The notes under the pieces are model-generated. The model had not been told where the DNA came from. It did no database searches and saw nothing but the letters and a program-made list of their open reading frames with translations. Positions 57,003-64,000 of a stretch of 64,000 bases of DNA are shown piece after piece. Both the position numbers and the translations under genes were made by a program. Position 1 is the first letter of the stretch; every line of letters starts with the position of its first letter. Origin of the DNA: Cryphonectria parasitica EP155 (lineage: Eukaryota; Ascomycota; Sordariomycetes; Diaporthales; Cryphonectriaceae); the NCBI RefSeq assembly GCF_011745365.1, contig NW_024468913.1, positions 2,232,001-2,296,000 of the forward strand, given 5' to 3'.

Positions 57003-60000
57003 ATGGCCGAGGAAGTCTACGACGGTGCCATTGGCATTGATCTGGGTACGTTCTGACATGGTTTCCGCGTCGTCGTCGTCGCGGCGTCTTCTTGTTGTCC
57101 GACGAGAAAAGCTGTCGTCGTCCTCGCGCTACAGGACTTGCATAGGATATAATCGCTGACTTGTACTCTCTCTCTCACACAACAGGAACCACCTACTCCT
57201 GCGTGGCCACCTACGAGGGCAACAATGTCGAGATCATCGCCAACGAGCAGGGCTCTTTCACCACCCCTTCGTTCGTCTCTTTCACCGAGCAGGAGCGATT
57301 AATCGGTGAGGCTGCCAAGAACCAGGCTGCCATGAACCCCGTCAACACCGTCTTCGATGTCAAGTAGGTTGCTCTCGGGCACTGCATAGCCCTAACGTCA
57401 ATAAGGAGTACAGTTTCTGATAACAGCATCTTGCAGGCGTCTGATCGGTCGCCGCTTCGATGACCCCACCGTCAAGAAGGACATGGAGTCCTGGCCCTTC
57501 AAGGTCGTCGATGACGAGGGCAACCCCAAGGTTCAGGTCGAGTACCTGGGCGAGACCAAGCAGTTCTCCCCCCAGGAGATCTCTGCCATGGTTCTTGTCA
57601 AGGTAAGATCCCCTGCTTCTGTAACGATTACTACAGAGACAGGCGCTAATGATTTTCCCCCGCCAAACAGATGAAGGAGATTGCCGAGACCAAGCTGGGC
57701 AAGAAGGTCGAGAAGGCCGTCATCACCGTCCCCGCCTACTTCAACGACAACCAGCGTCAGGCCACCAAGGATGCTGGATCCATCTCTGGTCTTAACGTCC
57801 TCCGTATCATCAACGAGCCCACTGCTGCTGCCATTGCCTACGGTCTTGGCTCCAATAAGTCCAACAAGGAGCGTAACGTCCTGATCTACGATCTGGGCGG
57901 TGGTACCTTCGATGTCTCCCTGCTTAACATCCAGGGTGGCGTGTTCACCGTCAAGGCTACTGCTGGTGACACCCACTTGGGTGGTCAGGACTTCGACACC
58001 AACCTGCTGGACCACTGCAAGAAGGAATTCACTCGCAAGTTCAAGAAGGACCTGTCGGGCGATGCCCGTGCCCTCCGTCGTCTCCGCACTGCTTGCGAGC
58101 GTGCCAAGCGTACCCTGTCCAGCGGTGCCCAGGCCACCATTGAGATCGACTCCCTCTTCGATGGCGAGGATTTCAACATGCAGATTACCCGTGCCCGTTT
58201 TGAGGACCTCAACGCCAAGGCTTTCACCGGCACTCTCGACCCCGTGACCCAGGTCCTCAAGGATGCCAACATCGAGAAGTCTGGCGTTGACGAGATTGTT
58301 CTTGTCGGTGGCTCCACCCGTATTCCCAAGATCCAGAAGCTTCTGAGCGACTACTTCGACGGCAAGAAGCTCGAGAAGTCCATCAACCCCGATGAGGCTG
58401 TTGCCTACGGTGCTGCCGTCCAGGCCGGTATCCTCTCTGGCAAGGCCACTTCTGCTGATACCGCCGACCTCCTCCTGCTTGACGTCGTCCCTCTGTCCCT
58501 CGGTGTCGCCATGGAGGGTAACATCTTTGCTCCTGTCGTTCCTCGCGGCAACACAGTTCCTACTCTCAAGAAGTTCGTGATCCTATCCCTCTGGTGTTGA
58601 GAGAAGACGTTACTAACATGCCATGACTAGGGTTCGTATTAACCGATTTTTTTCAAGTCTCGGCTTCCCCTTTCCTACATTTTTCAGTTTTCCCATTTGC
58701 CCCTTCCCTCCGCCAATACCCAGCCAAAACATGGGCGACTTTTTGTTGAGCCCATGTTTTGGCTGGGTTCCGGACTGTCTACTTTCTCTACTCTTCATCC
58801 CCCCCCCCCCCTTTCTCTACTCTTCATCCCCCCTTGGTAAAGACGACTCTGCAACTCTGGAACCATGGATCTCCTCTCTCTCTCTTGATCGCCATGGTCT
58901 AGCGCTGCCTGTCCATCGCCGTCGAGAAGAATCCTCTCTTCGACCTGGTCTTCTTTGATGAGGATATTCTCCGGGAGATCACCACTGCTGCCAGCCTATC
59001 CTTCTGTCCCGGTCTGATGGACGTCCTCCAAGCTGCCTCACCACCTCCGGTCAGCTTCTTCAAACTTCTCCCTACTGCTCACCTCAACCGCTGGGGTATC
59101 TACGCTCTCGTCCTGGAGAAAATTGAGGATTCTACGCTCGTTTACATTGGCTCAGCTACAAATGCTCGCGGAGGAGTAAAAGAACGCTGGACGCTCTACG
59201 ACCGGTGTAACCGTCGCAGGCCTCATGTTACCGCCAAATCATGCCCAAGCAATGTCAAGGAGGCTCTCAACAATGGCTACCGGATAGTTTCCAAAGGTCT
59301 CCTTGCGTGGTGTCCTATCCCTTCAGCTAAGGATGTTCCACGGAGGCGTGTGCTATCCTACGCTTTTGAAGCCATGTTTAGCTATCTCTTCTGGGCCCTG
59401 CAAAGCAAAACCATGGATTCCGAGATAATGTCCTGCTGTCCTTGGTCGCCCCAATCCTTCACCTACCGCGGTGCTTGCAGCCACAACGCTCTGAAAGACC
59501 TGATCAAGGGCCATTTCGACTTGACCGCCGAGCAGCTCGAGATGCTCGCCCAACAAAGCGCCAAGAGCATCAAATCCTCCAAGCAGCGCTACAAGGCTCA
59601 GCGTAAAGCTGAAGATCCAGACGGCGTCCATCAGGCGAGCGCAGATGATTATGCCCGCATTAAAGCTAAGGATCCTGAGGGCCACCGGCAGTACTATCAA
59701 GACAAATATCAGCGTACCAAGACGGAGTCGCCCGAGCTGATCAAGAAATGGTCTGCTGATCGTCGAGCGCGCGTCATGGTCGATCCTGTGCTCTATGCTC
59801 GTGAGAGGGCTGCCGATAAGAAGCGCTACAAGATCAGCCGGTCCGCGATGCTGAAAGCCAAGGCATTCTACTGCGAAACATGTCAAAGAGCCTGTGCAAA
59901 GCAATCTGAGTTCGACCGTCTCAACGCCTCGAAAAGACACGTCAAGAAAGTCAAGGACAAGGCTGCTGGCACAGTCTTCGAGTATCAGTGTCAATTCTGT

Positions 60001-60934
60001 CCCTATGGTACATCCACCTGGCGCAACTATCGCGAGCACCGAAAAACCCACGGTCTCGGGGATTCGAACATGGACGAAGTCTCGACGTAGATCATCGTGA
60101 TCTCAATATCATTACCCAGGACTTTTGGACCACGACACCAGCTTCAGCTTCTCAGGACTACACTTCTCACTTTTTCCTTCTCACTTTTTCCTTTCTCACT
60201 TTTTCCTTTCTCACTTTTTCCTTTCTCACTTTTTCCTTTCTCACTTTTTCCTTTCTCACTTTTTCCTTTCTCACTTTTTCCTTTCTCACTTTTTCCTTTC
60301 TCACTTTTTCCTTTCTCACTTTTTCCTTCAACACAGCTCTAATACAACTTGCTAATTCATCTTGGAACCACACATCTAGCGTACCTTCACTACTGTGGCC
60401 GACAACCAGCAGACTGTTCAATTCCCTGTGGTGCAGGGTGAGAGAACCAATTGCGAGGACAACACCTCTCTGGGTGAATTTACCCTGGCTCCTATCCCGC
60501 CTATGAAGGCTGGTGAGCCCGTCCTTGAGGTCGTCTTCGAGGTCGACGTCAACGGTATCCTGAAGGTCACGGCTACCGAGAAGACCTCCGGCCGCAGTGC
60601 CAACATCACCATCTCCAACTCTGTCGGCAAGCTGTCCAGCGCTGAGATCGAGAACATGATCAGCGACGCTGAGAAGTTCAAGTCCAACGACGAGGCCTTC
60701 AGCAAGCGCTTCGAGGCCAAGCAGCAGCTCGAGTCCTACATTACCCGTGTCGAGGATATCATCTCCGACCCTACCCTGTCCCTGAAGCTGAAGCGCGGCC
60801 AGAAGGAGAAGATCGAGCAGACCCTGAGCGAGGCCATGTCTCAGCTCGAGCTCGAGGACTCCAGCGCCGACGATCTGAAGAAGAAGGAGCTGGCCCTGAA
60901 GAGGCTCGTGACCAAGGCCATGTCCTCCCGATAA
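57003..60934 (+). CDS. SSB1: Ribosome-associated Hsp70 of the SSB type, carrying an intron-borne GIY-YIG insertion
   Basis: Exons are 57003-57045, 57186-57363, 57437-57602, 57671-58572, the single base 58631, and 60380-60934. They give 614 aa, the normal Ssb length. Ssb binds nascent chains at the ribosome with the Zuotin/Ssz1 complex. ATPase signatures are intact: [27 protein letters not shown] and [17 protein letters not shown]. The substrate domain ends in [11 protein letters not shown]; the absence of an EEVD tail and the family-specific sequence separate it from Ssa. The coding sequence is interrupted after TVPTLK by a normal 58-nt intron (58573-58630, TACTAAC branch), one G, and a 1748-nt second intron-like element (58632-60379). 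Only removal of both with retention of the G gives K-K-R-T-F-T-T-V, as in other Ssb proteins. Codon use is strongly biased to C-ending codons, indicating high expression. Confidence 0.9.
58573..58630 (+). other. Ordinary spliceosomal intron of SSB1 (upstream half of tandem intron)
   Basis: 58 nt, donor GTTCGT, perfect TACTAAC branch point at 58611-58617, acceptor CTAG. It is followed by one exonic G and then directly by the donor of the next intron. Confidence 0.8.
58718..58768. repeat. Perfect 19-bp inverted repeat (hairpin, 13-nt loop)
   Basis: Arms 58718-58736 and 58750-58768 are perfect reverse complements (ACCCAGCCAAAACATGGGC and its partner) separated by GACTTTTTGTTGA. It lies in the 5' part of the insertion, upstream of the nuclease ORF. 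It could fold in the pre-mRNA. Confidence 0.85.
58782..58836. repeat. Direct duplication of CTTTCTCTACTCTTCATCCC with C13 tract
   Basis: Two copies, starting at 58782 and 58811, 29 bp apart, joined by a run of 13 C (58799-58811). Confidence 0.8.
59017..60090 (+). CDS. GIY-YIG endonuclease with C2H2 zinc finger, homing-endonuclease-like
   Basis: 357 aa from the first ATG at 59017. The GIY-YIG nuclease core is clear: [11 protein letters not shown] (GIY, residues 27-29), [10 protein letters not shown] (YIG, 43-45), the conserved Arg in GGVKERW (R57) and the catalytic Glu in LSYAFEAMF (E118). Residues about 190-275 contain several basic repeats of the type KAxDPExxxQYYxDKYxRxK, likely DNA-binding helices. 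The C-terminus has a partial zinc finger (C286, C289, H308) and a canonical C2H2 finger (C325, C328, H341, H345). The frame is open about 38 codons upstream to a TAG at 58900-58902 and reads like protein ([20 protein letters not shown]), so the true N-terminus may be longer and spliced. It probably cuts an intron-less SSB1 allele or a similar site. That target is inference. Confidence 0.8.
   Translation: MDVLQAASPPPVSFFKLLPTAHLNRWGIYALVLEKIEDSTLVYIGSATNARGGVKERWTLYDRCNRRRPHVTAKSCPSNVKEALNNGYRIVSKGLLAWCPIPSAKDVPRRRVLSYAFEAMFSYLFWALQSKTMDSEIMSCCPWSPQSFTYRGACSHNALKDLIKGHFDLTAEQLEMLAQQSAKSIKSSKQRYKAQRKAEDPDGVHQASADDYARIKAKDPEGHRQYYQDKYQRTKTESPELIKKWSADRRARVMVDPVLYARERAADKKRYKISRSAMLKAKAFYCETCQRACAKQSEFDRLNASKRHVKKVKDKAAGTVFEYQCQFCPYGTSTWRNYREHRKTHGLGDSNMDEVST
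60167..60329. repeat. 15-bp pyrimidine minisatellite, about 11 copies
   Basis: The unit TCACTTTTTCCTTTC is repeated nearly perfectly head to tail. It lies between the nuclease stop codon and the 3' splice site and forms a 160-nt pyrimidine tract on the transcript strand. All three plus frames and one minus frame stay open through it, producing artefactual ORFs. Confidence 0.95.
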
Positions 60935-61930
60935 GCGTCTCGTAGCCACGCTCCGCTCTCGCTCTTTTCGTACCAAGACACATCATCATCTTGGTCACTG
61001 TATGACACCTCACGATACCATGACGGAGAGTGAAAAGAGGGGAGAGCTGGGTTATCTCTCAGGTGAAAAGCAAGTTACGAGACCGTTGACACCTTGCACT
61101 TTTGAGGATGGTCTCCGGGGAAGGTAGTTGATAACGGAAGGTCTTGCATGGGTTGACAAGGCAATTCTTGCACATCTTTTTCCTCGTCGTGTCCTTGTCT
61201 AGGAGATGCAGTCTCTTTACCCAGCAGGCTGAGAGGGTAATGACGCTGATCAATCTGTGGTCGAAGGTGTGAGGTACTGCAATAGTTGCTTCCACCTTAT
61301 CTCCTTTTTTTTTTTTTTTTCCCTGGGAGGGAGTGCAATAGGCACTCGCTCTTTATAACAACGACGTTGCATGGCGCAACAACTGCGAGTAGATTTGGGT
61401 TGAAAAGGCTACTAAAATTGAATGGTACACTGATTAGAATATTTCTTGAGAAGCTCATTGCATCTGTGAAATGTGAAGAGTTTTGCACTCGGTTGATAAG
61501 AATCATGTGTCCTCCATTGTCAATGTGCATGCCTGTGATAAATCATGTCATACCACTTGACACCAGTACCTAGTACCTGGCGCTTGTAAAAAGGAGAGTG
61601 AGACCTCAAGAGAACAAAGAAAATAACACAATACAGAGAAGAAGCCAAGGTCAGTAATAAGAACATATCCAACTCTGCAAGTGACATTCTCAGTTCAAAT
61701 TATAGAACAAGCTCCTGGCTTAAATAAGATTCAAAATGGTTTTCACAATGTTGTCAAAGTACTGCCAGTTTACTTAGTCAGCCAACAGCGTATAAGTGTA
61801 CGTCAATGTTCGGCTTGCTGAGGAACCCGCAATCTCCACCTCATCTCAACCACCAACTTCCTCCCATGAGAGCTCTCGGGACAGAAAACCGCCTCTTCAA
61901 AACAGCTAACAGTCTGCAAAAGACTGCAAA
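60935..61930. other. Intergenic, T16 tract
   Basis: This is the 3' flank of SSB1 and the upstream region of the next gene. It contains a T16 run near 61305-61320. No gene was seen. Confidence 0.5.
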
Positions 61931-62839
61931 ATGACTGCGCTTCAGACTTTTGACTACTTCTTTGACCTTCCGGGAGAGCTGCGTGAACAGATCCTCAGCT
62001 ACCTCCTCGTCAGAAGCCATGGCGTCGGGCTCGGCTCAATGCCTGGCATAGTCCCCTCTAAAGCAGATGACATAGAGACTGGTGACTTCTACGACTGTCC
62101 CAAGCAGAATGGGGCACCTGCGTATCCGTTGAACTACTTCCTTGTCAGCCAGACCTTCCACGACGAGGCCACGTCAGTTTACTTCCGCGAGAATTCCTTC
62201 CACATCGTCGCCACCGGGCGAAAGTACCTGCCGACACAGAGTGGTCTGGTTCGTGTACCAGATCAAGTCCTCGAAGAGCGAACCAGGAGGGCCTTCCTCC
62301 CATCCCCAGGTGAGGCTCTGCTCAACAGGCCCGACTGGGCCCACGTGCGACAGCGGATCCGGAAGGTCGTGCTGTACCTTCAGCGGCCGCGCGGGTTCCT
62401 CGAGAAAGAAATCTTTGAGCCGCTCCTGGATATGATCCTCGCGGGTGGACTCAAGTCTCTTGACGTCAGGATCTGCTGGTTCGGCTCGCGGGGGCAGAAG
62501 CTGCTCTCGTGCCCTCCTCTGAAGTCGCTGTATCGTGTGCTGGGCGATCCGGACCTGGATGACGTGAGGCTGCGAGTGGCTGCGAGAGCACACGAGCAAG
62601 TGTGGTGTCCCTTCCATGACGGGGGTGGTGATGGGTATAAGCGTTGCAGAGCGGAGAAGGTCGAGAAGCATGGCAAGATTGGCGGGTGGGTTGATATTGA
62701 TGTCAATAGGCTGATCCAGGCACACGGTGAAGTGGAAGATCAGGCGAGGATCTTCAAAGTCGGTGACCAAGGACCCTTTTGGGGCCAGCCTCTACGACAT
62801 AGACTGGCAGCTTCTTCCCAAAACCCCCCAATAGTCTGA
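61931..62839 (+). CDS. F-box-like fungal hypothetical protein
   Basis: This is a single exon of 302 aa. The N-terminus (FDYFFDLPGELREQILSYLL) resembles the short F-box / 2EXR-like motif common at the start of fungal proteins. It is followed by NYFLVSQTFHDEATSVYFRE, the usual second block in which an exterior-wall or extrados residue pattern (F-H-x-E-A-x-x-x-[FY]-[FY]) appears. The rest (RKVVLYLQRPRGFLEKEIFE and so on) is a family-typical tail with no catalytic motif. Such proteins may recruit substrates to SCF ubiquitin ligases, but many have no known partner. The function here is unknown. The start at 61931 is the first ATG. Confidence 0.68.
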   Translation: MTALQTFDYFFDLPGELREQILSYLLVRSHGVGLGSMPGIVPSKADDIETGDFYDCPKQNGAPAYPLNYFLVSQTFHDEATSVYFRENSFHIVATGRKYLPTQSGLVRVPDQVLEERTRRAFLPSPGEALLNRPDWAHVRQRIRKVVLYLQRPRGFLEKEIFEPLLDMILAGGLKSLDVRICWFGSRGQKLLSCPPLKSLYRVLGDPDLDDVRLRVAARAHEQVWCPFHDGGGDGYKRCRAEKVEKHGKIGGWVDIDVNRLIQAHGEVEDQARIFKVGDQGPFWGQPLRHRLAASSQNPPIV

Positions 62840-63857
62840 CCTTCTGACTGGCGATCATGGCCTCCGCCGCCCCAGTACACCAATAACGGCATTATTGAGA
62901 AGCGTTTTTCGATCGAGGCTAGCTGTGAGTGGCCAAGAGAAACGACTGAGCTGGTCATTACGAGCCACAGTCCTTGCCACCACCGGATCACACCAAGCCA
63001 TGTTTTCTACATCAAATGACCATGTTCGTCATCCCTTTTGAAAGTAATACCATTGATCAAGTGAAGGGGCTGACTTGCTCAAGAAACACAAATTAGCTTG
63101 GCAGACCCCGATTGGCTGACCATAAGTCACTGGTTATGTCATCCTTTGCGCTGACTGAACATTAAGTATTCAACTAAGGTTTGACACAGAAGATGCGATT
63201 GGCACAAGATGGCTCGGTTGGTAGGGCATTGAAGCAAATTATAGGCTTCCAGTAGCTGACAGTTGGGGATCTCCTTCTCAGTCCGCCTTGTGGTTTTATG
63301 GCGTGGCCTGGATATCTTCCAAGACAGCTGCTATCATATGGGACAACTGTAGATAAACATGGACAGTCAGTGTGTCTTCATCATATACTATTCCACTTCA
63401 TCTGTGACTGCATGTTGTATGGCCTTCACAAGTCTCTTCTTGCTAACGACTTGTTGCTTTTGACGCCTCAGCACTTCTAATGCACCAGCTTCAGACGCCC
63501 ACAGCTGCTGCTGAAAGTGACTGCTGTACTGCGGCCATTCAGAGTTATCCTCTTGTCTCTCTTAACATCTTATTCATCTACAACATCATCTCTATCTGTT
63601 TCTACTATAAATACAGCCCCAAGCTCTACCAACCTTCTCCTAAACTTGCTTCTCGACACCATCATCGTATCCTCCCACCGACAATAAGACAGCAAAGGGG
63701 CTAATAAGGGCTAATTCTCGGAAGGAGGCGGCTCGAGGGCGGCCCGCCTCGAAGCTTCTCTCTTGTGGTCTCCTCTTCGGATCTGAGCACCACATTGTGG
63801 CCTCACTCGACCTTGGGTATCTGTCGACAGGGCACTGGGACTTCTAAATCGTCAGCA
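62840..63857. other. Intergenic, nothing recognised
   Basis: About 1 kb without a recognised gene. It becomes CT- and CAAG-rich near 63560-63680, as fungal promoters and leaders often do. Confidence 0.4.
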
Positions 63858-64000
63858 TGATCATCGATTACGATGCCTCTCGGGATCCTCACCTCAAGAG
63901 CTATATCTCGAATGACCGAGAAGGACCTCGCTATATCTCGAGCGGGTTGATTCCTAGTATGTCTCGGCCTGGTCGGTTCACAGTATTCTCCAGCCATGGA
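63858..64000 (+). CDS. Possible 5' end of a gene, cut by the window edge
   Basis: The frame from ATG 63858 (MIIDYDASRDPHLKSYISND and on) is open for 47 codons to the window end, preceded by a pyrimidine-rich region. No family is recognised from so short a piece. Confidence 0.25.

Larger units (their letters stand above)
58632..60379 (+). mobile_element. Intron-like insertion with GIY-YIG nuclease ORF
   Basis: This 1748-nt segment sits one base into an exon of an essential-class gene. It begins GTTCGT (the same hexamer as the donor of the preceding intron) and ends with a pyrimidine-rich tract, a GCTAAT branch-like site at 60351-60356 and CTAG at 60376-60379. Inside are a 19-bp hairpin, a duplicated 23-bp pyrimidine block, a 357-codon GIY-YIG/C2H2 ORF in the host gene's orientation, and a 15-bp minisatellite. 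I infer a homing-endonuclease-like mobile element that uses the spliceosome to stay harmless. It does not fit a group I intron (the upstream exon ends in G, not U) or a group II intron (no GUGYG start). Confidence 0.7.

Noticed and set aside
59353..60051. 232-codon minus-strand ORF
   Set aside because: Antisense shadow of the GIY-YIG ORF; no domain.
60167..60329. Possible CRISPR array
   Set aside because: Units are 15 bp, head to tail, with no spacers; this is a minisatellite in a eukaryote.
58632..60379. Group I or group II self-splicing intron
   Set aside because: The upstream exon base is G rather than U, there is no GUGYG start, and I could not see conserved catalytic-core strings; the ends and branch-like site fit spliceosomal rules better. 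A covariance-model search would settle it.
60167..60976. 269-codon minus-strand open frame with a VRKEK repeat
   Set aside because: It is antisense to the Hsp70 C-terminal exon and to the 15-bp minisatellite, whose unit length is a multiple of three and keeps frames open.

Overview
The window is nuclear DNA of a filamentous ascomycete (Pezizomycotina, most likely a Sordariomycete; the order is a guess). The evidence is short spliceosomal introns (mostly 50-120 nt, GT...CTAAC/CTGAC...AG), recognisable fungal core genes (DPH2, USB1, PAL1, ERO1, CKS1, an RSC4-like bromodomain protein, the SSB-type Hsp70) and typical fungal accessory families (HeLo-like, NACHT-ankyrin, HET, CVNH, NmrA, MFS). No prokaryotic operon structure, CRISPR, rRNA or convincing tRNA was seen. 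I worked out exon joins by hand from reading frame and splice-site fit; none was checked against transcripts.

Layout. 0.7-23.8 kb is accessory and metabolic: a CBM1-linked CE16-type esterase, an opine-dehydrogenase-like protein divergent from a monocarboxylate-type MFS transporter, a methyltransferase, an NmrA-like protein, a HET-domain relic, two 14-TM-type MFS transporters flanking a small secreted CVNH protein, a hemerythrin-domain protein, a BNR_4 propeller protein, and a dead sugar transporter lacking its middle. 24-27.7 kb holds DPH2 and a fungal-specific hypothetical gene.

27.8-33 kb is a programmed-cell-death type locus: a 287-aa HeLo-like protein with a C-terminal two-repeat tail resembling the HET-s amyloid, divergent from a NACHT-ankyrin (NLR) gene whose upstream in-frame segment carries a related Gly/Asn/His motif. 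The NLR is broken by in-frame TAG codons and an eroded ankyrin tail. A second, apparently intact NLR (lipase-like SesB type, NACHT, ankyrin; 1280 aa) lies at 42.3-46.4 kb.

35-62 kb is mostly conserved core genes (PAL1, USB1, ERO1, CKS1, RSC4-like, SSB1) with an FAD monooxygenase / DOPA-dioxygenase-like pair between them.

The most unusual feature is at 58.6-60.4 kb. The last intron of the SSB-type Hsp70 gene is followed by a single exonic G and then a second intron-like insertion of 1748 nt. It starts GTTCGT, ends CTAG, and carries a GIY-YIG nuclease ORF with a C2H2 zinc finger, a 19-bp hairpin and an 11-copy pyrimidine minisatellite just before its 3' splice site. Removing both introns restores a 614-codon Hsp70. 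This looks like a homing-endonuclease-type element living in a spliceosomal intron of a nuclear housekeeping gene.
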